A stretch of 64,000 bases of DNA from Margaritifera margaritifera (Eukaryota > Mollusca > Bivalvia > Unionida > Margaritiferidae): assembly GCA_029931535.1 (NCBI GenBank), contig JAQPZY010001148.1:896501-960500 (forward strand), read 5' to 3'. Both the position numbers and the translations under genes were made by a program. Below the pieces are notes generated by a model that did not search any database, was not told the DNA's origin, and was given only the letters and a program-made list of their open reading frames with translations. Below are positions 1-11,639 of this stretch, piece by piece (position 1 is the stretch's first letter; each line of letters starts with the position of its first letter).

Positions 1-905
1 AATTCTATCTCAGAAATACTTCTATGGAGGGATAAAACGTAAACAGGGGAAAATCGCCGAAAAATGGCCGAGGAATGAGTCACAGGCTAAAGAACAAAAC
101 GGAACCATGTCAAATTCATTATGATTCCTGTATGGAGTTATTTGCATAACTTGAGTACAAGAAAGTTCTCTAGTAACTTCATGCTTGCAGAAAGAAAATT
201 TGGAATATTTCGGCCAATAATAAGTCAACTCACGCTGGTCGTCTGTAGAGAACACTAAGATGATGTGTGATGTGCACGTGATGTTATTTGGTAAACAAGG
301 TGTACTATGCTATTTCTTAGGTGTTTTCCGATTATTGGCGGAAAGGACCAGTCGTGTTCCGATTACTGATATGTTCTTCGTACATATTTCAGATCCAGCA
401 ACGGAAATTACGGCCTTTTGAAGAGGTGTTCAACATTCTGTTAAATAACAGACACATTACGACTGTGCAAGAATAACAGTTGTACAGCCGCTACCAGATG
501 TAATAAAGCGTTAGAATAAATAGTTCAAAAGAGTATCGCACATTCATTAAGTCTCTCGATTAAACATTTATCACTTTTCTGCCAGCACTTGCGATTGAGC
601 CAGTTTTATATCTTCCAATAAACAAGTAGTAACGATACGATCTCATTACTTGTCTCATTTTTTCAGTCGGTAAACAATGTATATTGCAGATTACTTAGCA
701 ATATCATACACTTTTCGGTAAAATGTCTGGAAATGAATTACTCCCTTTGGATGTCGCAGTGCACTCCTTGAGCAAAGAAAACAAACATGCAGGGAAACAA
801 ACGATTCCGAGCATTTAACACTCAGTTTTCAAGAAAGTTTCCATATTGAAGCTTCTCGATACGTCTGTTGTGTTTTCTGCAGTTGATACCAAATTCAAAT
901 TCGGA
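1..905. other. no recognisable gene or repeat
   Basis: AT-rich sequence with scattered stops in all frames. The longest open frames are short and show no motif I recognise. I see no transposon ends, tRNA-like boxes or tandem repeats here. Confidence 0.5.
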
Positions 906-937
906 AAATGGCCGTGAAACACACCAGACGGTATATC

Positions 938-938
<1 letters not shown>

Positions 939-990
<52 letters not shown>
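939..990. repeat. (TA)n microsatellite
   Basis: Pure alternating AT of about 50 bp, directly abutting the SINE-like inverted repeat that starts near 1003. Frames reading through it as Tyr-Ile runs are artefacts. Confidence 0.95.
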
Positions 991-992
<2 letters not shown>

Positions 993-1002
993 GAGTAAAT
1001 AA

Positions 1003-1130
1003 TATCATACAGGTTAGAGAATATTATTCGTACGCTATGGAGTATCGAATCCGGATCCTAGGATTACGGAACCCATCGTCTTGTCTGTAAGCCTCAACCC
1101 CTATATCATCTCGACCATCCACATATCACC
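1003..1130 (-). mobile_element. SINE-A fragment, minus strand
   Basis: The reverse complement of this stretch matches the plus-strand SINE at 1360-1505 over about 130 bp. It shares the 'ctaacctgtatgat' core, a GAACCCGG-like box and the 'gatggtcgagat' head. The plus-strand copy carries a B-box-like GGGTTCAAATCG, so I call this a tRNA-derived SINE piece in opposite orientation. The matching 3' body lies separately at 1275-1345, so this copy is rearranged or built from two fragments. Confidence 0.55.
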
Positions 1131-1274
1131 AAAAATGATGCTACAAAGATGGTGGTATAGACATTCGTGTGAAGTAGATATACCCGCATGTCGACCCAGT
1201 AATTAATTCTCATCTAAGTACACAGACCTTCTGGATTCCTACAACATAAATCAAGGCATACGGAAGTTATTATA

Positions 1275-1345
1275 GAGAATTACAAATATACATCCAACAG
1301 AGCAGAAAGTACTATCGATGGATTCTACAGGAGAATACTTGATAA
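1275..1345 (-). mobile_element. SINE-A 3' body fragment, minus strand
   Basis: The reverse complement matches 1520-1600 (shared 'gattctacaggagaat' and 'gagaattacaaatataca'). It lies between the minus-strand head fragment and the plus-strand copy, so the local order is head(-), body(-), head(+), body(+). This is not a simple inverted pair of intact SINEs. Confidence 0.5.
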
Positions 1346-1359
1346 CATTAAGAGAATTT

Positions 1360-1600
1360 ATTTTTTGGTGATGTGTGGATGGTCGAGATGGCATAGGGGC
1401 TGGTGCTTACAGGAAAGGCGATGGGTGCCGTAACCCGCGCATCCGGGTTCAAATCGCCGAAGAGTACGATTTAAAATTCTCTAACCTGTATGATAATATT
1501 ATTTATTTGTATTTAAAAATTATGTTAATGTTATCAAGCATTCTCCTGTAGAATCCAGGGAGAGCACTTTCCACTCTGTTTGGTGTATATTTGTAATTCT
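1360..1600 (+). mobile_element. SINE-A, tRNA-derived, plus strand
   Basis: The head is tRNA-like, with B-box-like GGGTTCAAATCG at about 1444-1455. It is followed by a core 'aaaattctctaacctgtatgat' (shorter portions shared with 25948-26102) and a body that runs into CT and then AT microsatellites at 1598-1702. Simple repeats at the 3' end are usual for SINEs. Family assignment is by internal comparison only. Confidence 0.55.
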
Positions 1601-1619
1601 CTCTCTCTCTGTCTCTCTG

Positions 1620-1702
<83 letters not shown>
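1598..1702. repeat. (CT)n then (AT)n microsatellite
   Basis: Compound dinucleotide repeat, CT-rich to about 1640 and then AT to about 1702. It may have grown from the SINE tail. Confidence 0.95.
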
Positions 1703-1706
<4 letters not shown>

Positions 1707-2154
1707 TAGCTAAAAGCTAGTTTCGCACTGCACGTTGTAAGTTTTATTTTACATTTATCGTAAAAGCGATCACTTGCTGGATCAAATGCATTTGAAAAGA
1801 CTGTTATTCGATATTTAATTTGTATTCTTCATGGATATTACTCGGCCTTGTGGAAGACAATAAAACCTTAAGAAATGACACTTCGTGCAGATTACTTTCC
1901 AACTGTTGCATAAAAGGACTTATAATGACTATAGAAAGTCACGATTGTCTCCATTGTGATAAGGTCCACAAAACATACAAGAGTTATCCTTTCACAAAAA
2001 CTCCGATTCAATACATTTTAACTTGTAATGGAATCATGCATCAAAAGGAAAGAGATAGAGATCAGGGCGACTTTATTGATGGATCGCCGGTTTGCACTAA
2101 CTAACAATGGCCTACTGACAACAGACATAGCTGGCTAAGGCGTGATTGTTACGT

Positions 2155-2385
2155 AATCTATAGTTAGGCTGAAAGCTTGTTGCCTGGCTTGTTGGAGCAA
2201 TTCTGAAGCCTTCACTACATAATGTAAACATAATCTATAGTTAGGCTGAAAGCTTGTTGCCTGGCTTGTTGGAGCAATTCTGAAGCCTTCACTACATAAT
2301 GTAAACATAATCTATAGTTAGGCTGAAAGCTTGTTGCCTGGCTTGTTGGAGCAATTCTGAAGCCTTCACTACATAATGTAAACAA
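2155..2385. repeat. 77 bp x 3 tandem repeat
   Basis: Three almost identical 77 bp units begin at 2155, 2232 and 2309, each starting 'aatctatagttaggctgaaa'. The near-identity suggests recent expansion. No coding or promoter signal is evident. Confidence 0.95.
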
Positions 2386-2810
2386 ATTCAAATAGTCAAA
2401 ATTTCGAACTTTCGTTTTCTATTTTCATTATATACTGAAAAATCACTTTACTTTCAATGGAAGTTTTGGTGAAAATAGAGAATTTGAATTTAAATTAAAT
2501 TTCCGTACTAATGAGTAGAAGTAGCTACCTTTGATCTGATCATCCATCATTTTCTTTTGTGCATATATAAGTTGCACAATTAGTGCCACCTTTTACTATA
2601 TTCATCTGAAATTGACTCTCCTGACATACAGTGGCTGGTTTTACAATTTCAAAAGTTACTTTTTAAATAAAACAAATTCATCCTCACATTTTGATGCTTC
2701 ATTTCCATTTAATTTAATTGCCATCATCATCGTCTTCGTCGTCGTCATCATCATCATCAAATAATGCACCATTGTTTAATCTACCAATGATATGCGATCA
2801 ATGCGTGGGC

Positions 2811-3026
2811 TGTTTTGAAAATCGGGAATCGGTCATAAATGAGATTTGCATATGCATAGTACGTGGTTGTTTCGCTATGGACTGTTTTGAGGATCGGGAA
2901 CCGGTAATAAATGAGATTTACATATGCATAGTACGTGGTTGTTTCGCTATGGACTGTTTTGAGAATCGGGAACCGGTAATAAATGAGATTTACATATGCA
3001 TAGTACGTGGCTATTTTGCTGTGCAC
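2811..3026. repeat. 72 bp x 3 tandem repeat, open on both strands
   Basis: Units begin at about 2811, 2883 and 2955 with period 72 (24 codons). Because 72 is a multiple of three and the unit lacks stops in one frame on each strand, both strands keep an open frame of about 80-110 codons. The plus-strand reading repeats 'EPVINEIYICIVRG'. There is no start context, domain or codon signal to argue for a gene; I treat it as a minisatellite. Confidence 0.85.
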
Positions 3027-3324
3027 ACGAAAAGATTGCTCTTCTAAATGATTAGTACGATATTTAGTATATTCAAACGTTTTATTTCCAATGAAATTAA
3101 AATTAAAATTAAAAATGAAATATAGCTCTGTATGTTCTTTTTTTGGACCAGTATAGTTTTAGAGAGTTAAGCAATAGGATCTGGCGCTACTACCCTATCC
3201 TCTTGTATAATCTTCATGTCTGAACAAATGAGCAGAATACATTACACTATACATTACAACATTATCTTAAACGTGTATTCCTGGTTTCTGAATACAATAG
3301 ATTCTAAAAGAACTTGTATAATAT

Positions 3325-3908
3325 CCTCTGATGAAGGTTCAAAACCTGAGGTTCTTTGCAGGATTGCGCAGACAACAACTGTTCTGGCTAGGCTGAAGCA
3401 TATTTGGAAAGAAAGCAGCATCACGCTTGGGTCCAAGATCAAGCTTATGCGCTCCCTCGTCATGTCCATATTCCTATATGCATGTGAGACATGGACCCTA
3501 ACAGCAGAATTAGAGAGAAGAATCCATGCCTTAGAGATGTGATGTTATCGAAGGATCCTGAAAATCTCATACTTAGACCACGTCTCCAATGCGGAGGTGC
3601 GCACTAAAATCCAAGGTGCAATTGGACCTTATAAAGATCTACTCACCACTGTAAAGAAACGCAAAGTAAGATGGTATGGTCACGTCTCACGCTCAACTGA
3701 CCTGTCAAAGACAATCTTACAGGGTACAGTGAGAGGAAAGAGAAAACGAGGTAGACAGAAGAAGAGATGGGAAGACAATATCAAAGAGTGGACAGGTATG
3801 GACTTTGCAAAGTCCCAAAGAGCAGTGGAGAACAGGGCGAAATCGAGAGAGATTGTCGCAAAGTCATCAGTGGCGCCCCTACGACCAGCAAGGTTACGGG
3901 AGAAATGA
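3325..3908 (+). pseudogene. RTE-like LINE, 3' end of the RT ORF
   Basis: Two open segments (to 3541 and from 3597) form the C-terminal region of a LINE reverse transcriptase ORF. Visible signatures are 'SDEGSKPEVLCRIAQ', 'SIFLYACETWTL', 'KRKVRWYGHVSRS' and 'GRQKKRWEDNIKEWTG', the usual post-RT segment of RTE/CR1-like elements in invertebrates. An in-frame stop at 3540-3542 precedes 'CYRRILKISYLDH' in the same frame. The catalytic RT core and endonuclease are absent, as expected of 5' truncation. Clade assignment within RTE-like LINEs is tentative. Confidence 0.85.
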
Positions 3909-5440
3909 AAAATGAAAAAATTAATAATATCCTTGAATGGCATTAATGATTACCTTTCCAAAATGATACTAACCACCTCGCATTATACTGCCCACGTAGT
4001 TGGAAAATATAGGAAAAGAATCAGCGCTTTATTGAAACTCCACTGATGACCTTCTTAAGACCATGGATGCATCATTTAACTTTGAAATCGCTTTGGCAAT
4101 GACTTTCACTCCTCACTTTTGAAATATTTTAAAATTTTAGTACAAAAATATTATAGATTGCAGATAAATTCATAGCTATCTATTCTGAAAATATTCCGAG
4201 CAAGAATTATTATTTAAATATACTATTGTTAGAATCTAATAACTTTAAGTATATTCCCGCATTTGTTTCCTCTACTAGAATGCTAGTTTAAAATGATGTA
4301 AACATACCACATGTATTATAATTAATTTGTGGATTTAAAATCAAGCATGAATTTCGTGGTCAAAAATCATCAAGACTATGGGGTCTAATATTACTATTTC
4401 TGTACCTTAGCCTTTAAATGTTTCATTTTCTACAATATATTGTGTTTGAATATGTTGTACAAAATGGTGCGTGCAACAATGGGAACATAACTAGTTAGAT
4501 GAAAGAATAGGAAAGAGAGATATGTTACAGTAGTCAAGAAAGAGAAAGCGTATGTTTCATGATCCACCAAACTGAAATATTGGCGTTAACATTGTTTGCA
4601 TGTATGTGCCCCAAATATTGGACCTCAGTTTGTTCGCTACACAAAAGAATATTGATTAACCCTGCAAAATCACTAAAGGAAATGTCAAGTCGTCCCGCTT
4701 GAACCTCTATGGCTTTTTATTAAAGAACACTTTGGAAATTTTACACAGACAAGCTTGAAATAAACGCAATTTTTAGATAGAAGGATCAATCAACACATTA
4801 TTTTACCCTGACTTGACATCCCCTTATTCTTTTCACTTCACATGTTGTCTATATTCAATCGAATCTATGAAGACGTATGTATTTAGATATCACAATGGTT
4901 ACAACATTATATATTCAGTAGTAATCTAGGTTATAAGACATGATAGCGCGTATTGGTAAACTTTCTGCATCCAAATGAGGTTTTCTTGCTCAGTTATCCG
5001 TAAAATTAAATTTATGTTTATATGTTTCTTTTAAAGTTCAATTTTAACTACACAATTACAATATTATGTTGATATCCATATTGGGTCACTTTGCTTCATT
5101 ATCTAAAACAGCAGCTTCATTATGTAAACAGCATATAGCACAGATATTATTATTGTTAAGTTGATATCCATATTATGAATTTAATCAAATTGATTTCATG
5201 TCTTTCATGTATAATTAACTCAGAGAGCAACAACTATCTAAGTGGAACATTCTTCGGTATCATAGAGAGTTTAAATCTGCCAACAATAATGCAAGTTTTA
5301 AGAAATAGTCGCGTTGTTGCAATTCATATTTTCATCTACTTATAAGTACGAAACGCTATGTCTATGAAATGAAACTGCATGGTAGGCATTGATTGTTTAA
5401 GAAAAAAAATGTTTTCATCATTTAAGTCTCGTATACAAAT
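3909..5440. other. no recognisable gene
   Basis: AT-rich sequence without long frames, inverted termini or tRNA-like boxes that I can identify. Confidence 0.5.
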
Positions 5441-5446
5441 TTTGTA

Positions 5447-5841
5447 AAAATATCAATTATTATCTCAGTATGTTAATAATGGCATTAAAATATCAATTAT
5501 TATCTCAGTATGTTATTAACGGCAATTCCTCGGGTCAATCATATGTTACATGCCTTTGTACCCAAAAGACAACTCTGTTGTATTCTAATCAATCCTTGTG
5601 TTAAAGACAACTCTGTTGTATTCTAATCAATCCTTGTGTCAAAGACAACTCTGTTGTATTCTAATCAATCCTTGTGTCAAAGACAACTCTGTTGTATTTT
5701 AATCAATCCTTGTGTCAAATAATAAATAAGGGGGAAAAAAGGCTTCTCAACTTAGGTTTAGAAATATAGAAAAGCGAGTTGATGTACACAGTAGTTTGCA
5801 TATTATAGAAAAGCGAGTTGATGTACACAGTAGTTTGCCAT
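5447..5841. repeat. three adjacent minisatellites, 38-40 bp period
   Basis: Three unrelated tandem repeats sit close together. One is a 40 bp unit x2 (tatcaattat at 5451 and 5491). The second is a 38 bp unit x4 starting at 5565, 5603, 5641 and 5679. The third is a 39 bp unit x2 (tatagaaaagcg at 5765 and 5804). The units share no sequence but have nearly the same period. Confidence 0.9.
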
Positions 5842-5849
5842 ATTTCCGT

Positions 5850-8010
5850 TCAAAATTTAGGCCCCAAACTCAACCTTTAATACCTTCAAGCTAAGTTTAT
5901 ATGATTCAAGTCTTTTGAGGAGGTTACTAGTTTGTTTTGTGGATCTAAATACGTCGACATATGTTACCTACCGAGACCTTCGGCAGGAGCGAATGTATTT
6001 TTGACCAGATCCACAAAACCATAATTTTCTTCGGATTCAAAAACTATAGACTTTGTATAATTTTGCTTTCAAATTAATTCGACTTCAGAAAGTGTTCTGC
6101 AAATCTTCTTGGACAAAGGTAAAATAAGACATTTAACAATATTTGGTTAATTACAGTAACTCACGGTAATATTTAATATAATATAACAGGTAAGCAGAGA
6201 AATATTAGCTGCTGTCCATCTCCTCTAGCATTCCTTCGAGTTTCGTCCTCCAAGACATACTGATAATTTTTACCTCGCTGTATTTTTGGCTTTGCCCTAT
6301 ATATTGCTTGTAGATGCGATCAATATGACGGAGAAAACAGATTTCTACGTAGCAGTATCAATAAATCAACCTAGTATCAACAAATGCTTTAACTACTTTA
6401 CGGACTAAATAAATGAACTTGGTTTCTTGTGACTAACGAGGCTTTCAGGAAGTCTGTGTTCACTTTACAAAGATCAGCTCAATCAGTGCTGTTTACGGAT
6501 GAGTTGAAACTTGATGCTTATATTTTCAATTTACAGAACTTGGTTAGAATGATGCACGATTGCTCTTTGCATGCGAGCTGTTTCTAATTTAACCTACACA
6601 ATTCCGGAATCTTTATTGCTGCCTAATATAACTAAGAGCGGTAGTTAGTACCATTACATTCAAGTAAGGGTTTGGAAAATTATGCTGATCAATTATTTGA
6701 CGCTCTTCATTTAGAGATCTTGAATAGTATACCGAACTATAAAACAGATTTTCTTTTCCATAAATTTACATCAGAGTCTATTCTCTGTTATCCGACAACG
6801 CAAAGGCACTGGACCGCGGCACCATCACCGATGTGCCATAATCACGCAAATACATCCAGAACACATGTACCTGTATAAGGATTCTAACCGAAATGGAGAA
6901 TTTAGAAACAATGAAACTTTCTAGCAATCCAAGTTTTCAATATAGTTGTAAGCTACATTAGGGGCTAGATCCATTTAACAAAACTGATACATTTAGGCTG
7001 AAAACGCAGTGGTTACATCCATTTGTAGTTAATAAATTATAAGATGCATTGCTTATAAAGAAAAAAAGTCCTATTTATCATTTGAAGAGAGAGTCGTCGC
7101 TCAGTCACCTTGAAAGCATACTTTCTGCATGGCATAAAATAGATGGTGAAGTATAAACTTAATTGAAAACATTATAAATGATTGAAGAGAGGAAATTAGA
7201 TATACTGAATTCACGTCTCAAAGCTAAACTTTGCAAAGTTGTTTCAATAAAATGAAAAAGGTTGATTATGAATACAGATCTAAAGGAACGATTTCAAATG
7301 AATAGTGTTCGTCTCTGAACTGTTTAACATTCAGAGGCGTGTTACAAAGAAAGAAAGACAGGATATTCTCAACTCTCGGCAGTGTTTGTATTTATAATTC
7401 TTCAAGACCTGGATAACTCACCCGTGTGCAATCACTGTTGTTGAGTGCTGGTCGTCATTCAGTGATTGTATTTTATTCTTGAGTACTCCGTTTTCCTCTA
7501 AATCAACGATTACTTCTAGCTTTCAAGTACGCCTTCAAGAGTATTTGATAGAATTTGTTAACAAAACCCTCATAATCAAAACAATTGGAATTTTAATATA
7601 TGTTTGACATAAATTTTGCTGAATATGCATTTAAAAATCGTATTTTTAATAACACCTTAATGTTAAACATGCCCTGGGATAATATTTGCAACGCTGAAGC
7701 TATACCAGGCTAATCTAGACCTGGGATTCAATTCACCTACTAAGCGCATTGTCACGTTTAACAACGTCACGTCACGCCACGTCACACCACGTACGGTTAA
7801 CTCTATTTTCATATACAGGTCTCGTCACCGCAGTGTGTACTACAATTACACCACGCCAAGCAGCGTTACGCCTTGCCAGACCGCATCACATAACGCAGCA
7901 AACCATGAAAAACAGAGGAATACCCCTGGTATCATAGCAGTGATTTTATTTAACGGCCAATCAGCTATTTAAGGTGCATGCGCACTGCACTTCACACAGT
8001 AATATGAAAA
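5850..8010. other. no recognisable gene
   Basis: Several short open frames show no motif. A patch of clustered 'acgtcac/ccacgtcac' words occurs near 7765-7795. This stretch is taken as host flank of the virus-derived element that begins near 8013. Confidence 0.45.
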
Positions 8011-8012
8011 CA

Positions 8013-8245
8013 GCAGCAGTAGAGGTGAAATAGAAGTTTGAAACCGATGTTACTGTTCCATGTTAACCGCTCCAGGTTCCCTGAAGTTAACCCTTTCCAC
8101 ACGCCTATGACTCTGCGGGCAGCGCTATGAAGCCCAGCGGGTATAAAAGCACATATTCTGGAACCGCGATTGCGTATCAAAGTTCCAAGGTCTGAAATTC
8201 TCATAATCTATTTTGGTTTGAGACCGCGGTTACTTTTCCAAACCC
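8013..8245 (+). repeat. left terminal inverted repeat
   Basis: This stretch aligns with the reverse complement of 16500-16735 almost end to end. Shared blocks include 'aggtgaaatagaagtttga', 'atgttactgttcca', 'gttaaccgctcca', 'gcgtatcaaagttccaagg' and 'gaccgcggttacttttcca'. A clean TATA box, GTATAAAAG, lies at 8141-8149, reading into the element, so the repeat may have carried the promoter for the leftmost gene. The right repeat has GTATACAAA at the matching place. Confidence 0.9.
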
Positions 8246-8259
8246 CGTGACCGCCCCCG

Positions 8260-8860
8260 TTGCATCCGGAGAGGCGCAGCGTGGTTACTGATCAGTCATA
8301 TTTGGTTGCAGCACTGAGACAGATCGATACACGCCGACAGCGCAGAACTGATTCACTATCAGAAAGATGTAGTGGAATATTATATAATGCCATGGACACG
8401 TACAATATTGTGAAAAGATTTCGCGTCTGTATCCAATGCGGGAATTAAATCGCCCAAGCAATGGTGCCTTTGTAGCTACACAGAAAAGATCAAATCACTA
8501 TTTAGCCTGAATGCATCATATCGATTCATCAAAGAGGCTCAAAAGATGCTTATGATTTTTCAAATACGTTTCCGGAGCACCTTGAAAAAGTAACCGGGTT
8601 AATGATCGCGTTGGAGCGAGCACGACGAAAACTATAAAAAAAAAACAAATGTGAAAAGTCATTGTATGATATTGTGCTAGAACATTTCAAGTCGACGATT
8701 TTAACTGAGTCGCCCAGCAAAGACAGCGAGATGACCAGCGAAGACAGCGAGATGACCAGCGAAGACAGCGAGATGACCAGCAAAGACAGCGAGATGACCA
8801 GCGAAGACAGCAAAGACAGCGAGATGACCAGCGAAGACAGCAAAGAGCACTGCAGTTAGA
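8260..8860 (+). pseudogene. leftmost element gene, unknown, broken
   Basis: Three open segments in shifting frames follow the TATA box in the left inverted repeat: from ATG 8260 to 8448, a shifted segment to about 8594, and 8662-8859. The middle segment contains a Cys-Trp-Cys-Cys patch ('KQWCLCSYTEKI'). The last ends in an acidic Ser/Glu repeat (8715-8850). I do not recognise the family. Its position next to the terminus would suit an early or non-structural gene, but this is only inference. Confidence 0.35.
8715..8850 (+). repeat. 21 bp in-frame minisatellite in a viral gene
   Basis: The unit gacagcgagatgaccagcga recurs at 8722, 8743, 8764, 8785 and 8806, with a partial unit from 8815. It encodes heptads of the type 'SEMTSED'. 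The period keeps frame, consistent with expansion while the frame was still translated, but also possible by chance. Confidence 0.85.
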
Positions 8861-8887
8861 GAAATCTCTTAAGTAAATAATATATAG

Positions 8888-9201
8888 ATGTCATCCACAC
8901 TCAATGACCTTGAGAAGAAATACGAAAAAGTCTACAAGGACGCGGAAGCAAGGCAGCTGGCCCTGTGTGATAAGTTTACCAACGATATATAATCAAGCAT
9001 GGAAGAATACAAACCATAGAGCATATATGTAAATGGCACAAGACGTTCAACATTGTTGGATACAAACGTGAAAAGAGTGGTGATGTAGCTCGTGTAGAAT
9101 ATTGTAACGGAACATTAGGGGTAGTATTTCCTGATTCCAGCTTGGAGAAAATTGTATCCATGCTGAGACCTCGCATATTCTGTAGGGATAGGGAAAGATG
9201 A
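8888..9201 (+). pseudogene. unknown element gene, two frame segments
   Basis: ATG 8888 opens a short charged helical segment ('LEKKYEKVYKDAEARQLAL') that stops at TAA. The reading continues in another frame from 8998 to the stop at 9199-9201 with a compact globular-looking stretch ('HICKWHKTFNIVGYKREK', 'RVEYCNGTLGVVFPDSS'). The good amino-acid composition and the lack of internal stops over 67 codons argue for a genuine relic. No family recognised. Confidence 0.35.
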
Positions 9202-9360
9202 GCCTGTTTATTTAGCAAAGATATGAACGGCCACCCAGACCTTCACAACAACCTGTAGGAAGAGATTTGGGGGAGAAAGATACTCCTCGTGGACGTCGTA
9301 GCCATACAGGGTTCAAAACCGCAGGGGAATGAGTGACTGGACCAACAACAGGTAAATGAA

Positions 9361-10193
9361 GTCGTGGATCCGTTGGAAACACTAGTGGGATCAGTTCCCG
9401 CTGGCAACAATTTACCCGAAGTCGTTAATGATGCGACATCGATTTGTCAACGATTGCTCACCAATGACATTATGGATCTAGGGACGTTTCGCTTGCTTAT
9501 ACATTAACTTGTTGAAGACATCGATGATTTATACGACGATCACATCGATGATGAGTTCTGATACACTTCCTGTTGAAACACTTCGTGATTTACGTGAAAT
9601 CAATGTTGCGTTGCAGCGTGTTGTTGCGAATACAACTCCGAGTGTTACCTCGATTATAACAATCTCATCAACGAAACCAGAATTGTATGTGACATTTTCT
9701 ACACCGATCGGCGCAAGTGTATCCCGCACACTTGAGATTGCATTGGCGTCGTTGCGCGTGTATTACAGTTGGCCTATTACAGTTATCGCGGGATATAATG
9801 GAAATGGACTTGGTGATGTTGTTCAAGGATTATTTACAGGATAACCAAAGGTTCTTGCGGGTCTGGCTTCCCGCGCGGCACCGATAGGTAAACAAGTTGC
9901 AATGCGAGTCGTTGATAGCATCAAAAACGTGCTGCGGATCGTTAACAAATCTAGGATTGCAAGTGGTCCAATCGATTCGAGATCGACTACGGCGATTAAT
10001 GACTCAAGCACTACCAAAAGCAATTACACTTCCAACAACAGCAACAATGCCAGCTCCGGTTGGTAAAATCATCAATAAAGCTGCTCAACAACGTATCGCT
10101 GAATCAGCGATTGCAAATGCAGCAATGGGAAATGGATTGCAGTTGTGGATGCGAGCTACAAAACCAGGACGACGACAAAGCAGTGGCGCATAA
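9361..10193 (+). pseudogene. possible minor capsid / core protein relic
   Basis: Open segments run 9337-9507 (frame 1), 9509-9844 continuing past one stop to 10066 (frame 2), and an overlapping frame 3 segment to 10193. The centre reads 'GNGLGDVVQGLFTG', then a stop, then 'PKVLAGLASRAAPIGKQVA'. Such a Gly-rich amphipathic stretch followed by an Ala-rich helix is the style of the small membrane-active or cement proteins encoded just upstream of the capsid gene in adeno- and Polinton-type viruses. The C-terminal part is basic. Assignment rests on composition and on its place immediately before the capsid gene; no catalytic or diagnostic residue supports it. Confidence 0.4.
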
Positions 10194-10264
10194 AGGTATT
10201 AGACGAAACCAAAAATGCATAAACAATGTTAACAATTAATAATACATCTGATCCCGCGTTTAAC

Positions 10265-11590
10265 ATGAGCGAGCCTGTTTTAGTGGATCAAAGTGTCCGA
10301 AATTTTCAGTATAATTCGTGCCTTGATAAGTACCATAATGAACAAAAAGATAGAATTACAAGTGTATGGTACGTCTCGGTATTTTATTCAGTGTGAGGCC
10401 TTGTTGGAAATTGAAGGAAAACTTGTACAAGACGACGTCGCCAGTACCAATTACGCCCTCGGTACCAAGTTTGGATTTGTCAACAATGGCATCATGGCGT
10501 TGTTCAGCAGCGCACGATATCTCATGGATGGAAAGGAAATGAAAACTATTCTCGATAATATTATCATTGCCACGACAAGTATCGGATAAGCCAGATACAG
10601 CGATGATTACGCTAGAACCGCTGGCCCGTGGATGGTGTTTTACAAGGATGGATTCGACCATGTAGATCATAACCAGTATATCAGACGTAAAATGACACAG
10701 GCGGCCTTCATGGACCCACAACCTGCTGGTTCGTCTGTCGCACCTGGTCCTGGTGGTGCCCCTATGATGGGTTTCGTCAATGATAATTTAACCTTGGATT
10801 TATGCAGCGTCGAGGACAATTTCATGAACCCTCATTATTGTTTTCGTGTGCGATTCCTCTCAGTCATATATTTAAATTTCGCAGAGATGTTCGCAAGGTT
10901 TATTTCGGACCCAAACACACAGTTTTGTTACAACGAAAGGGTAACAGCAACGATGCCATTTGGCATGATGTTGATGTTGATGATCATGGTGAAGTTGTGT
11001 TGTCAAAATTGACATTGTGGATGCCTGTACTTACCCCTTCGATAACTGTAGAAACACGTTTGTAGGCGTATATGGAATCTGGAGGTACGTCACCACTATC
11101 ATTTCACACGCTTACCACATACTCAAGTGAAAGCGCTGTTCAACAGTTTTCATGGCAAAGAACTACGAGGTAATAATGGACCTTGACGTGTGTTTGTGGC
11201 GTTTCAAGATATGGCTTGGGTGAATGGTGGACTGCTCCGTAGTAAAATTATATCTGACCGCTTTGGAGTGTCTGAAGTTTCTCTGTGAACAGTTATGTCG
11301 CACGTGCATATCACAAGCTGTGGTCGTACATGCACCGACATGAAAACGTTGACACAGGTCTGCAGATTTCCCAGTACGACAATCGTACGTTGTACCCGAT
11401 TTAATACTTCTCGTTTGAACACACGGATCTCGTTAAGCAGTCTGTGGTTGACATGCATTTTCATGCACGTATAACTCAGATCCCCGCCTTCGGTTACAGA
11501 TGTATTGCTGTGATTCTCTCCGACAAGATGTTGTTGTTGGAGGGCACAAGTGGCCGGATGAGAGCTATTGATCCGCCTGTGGAAAACTAG
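10265..11590 (+). pseudogene. major capsid protein-like (double jelly-roll), frameshifted
   Basis: A reading of about 440 codons can be followed through several frames. It starts at ATG 10265, moves to frame 3 (about 10293-10800, with one stop at 10587), then frame 2 to 11065, then further shifts to TAG 11588. Landmarks are 'IEGKLVQDD', 'FVNNGIMALFSSARY' (beta-rich N-terminal half), a Pro/Gly-rich loop near 10730-10770, 'IPLSHIFKFRRDVRKVYFG' and 'KHTVLLQRKGNSNDAIW'. The C-terminal third carries 'VFVAFQD', 'LWSYMHRHENVDTGLQIS' and 'FGYRCIAVILSDKM'. The length and the pattern of two similar beta-rich halves fit the double-jelly-roll capsid proteins of Polinton-like viruses, a family I recognise from related invertebrate genomic copies. 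At least four breaks make it non-functional. Confidence 0.7.
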
Positions 11591-11639
11591 TAAATATATC
11601 TAGACTAGTAATTGAACCTGTAACGTTTTAAAAGTTATA

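Noticed and set aside
908..1090. Small protein with an Ile-Tyr run
   Set aside because: It reads through a (TA)n microsatellite; the same applies to frames at 16755-16946 and 24521-24709.
9509..10193. Reading the region as a single intact viral gene
   Set aside because: A stop at 9842-9844 and a frame change are needed, so only a relic can be claimed.
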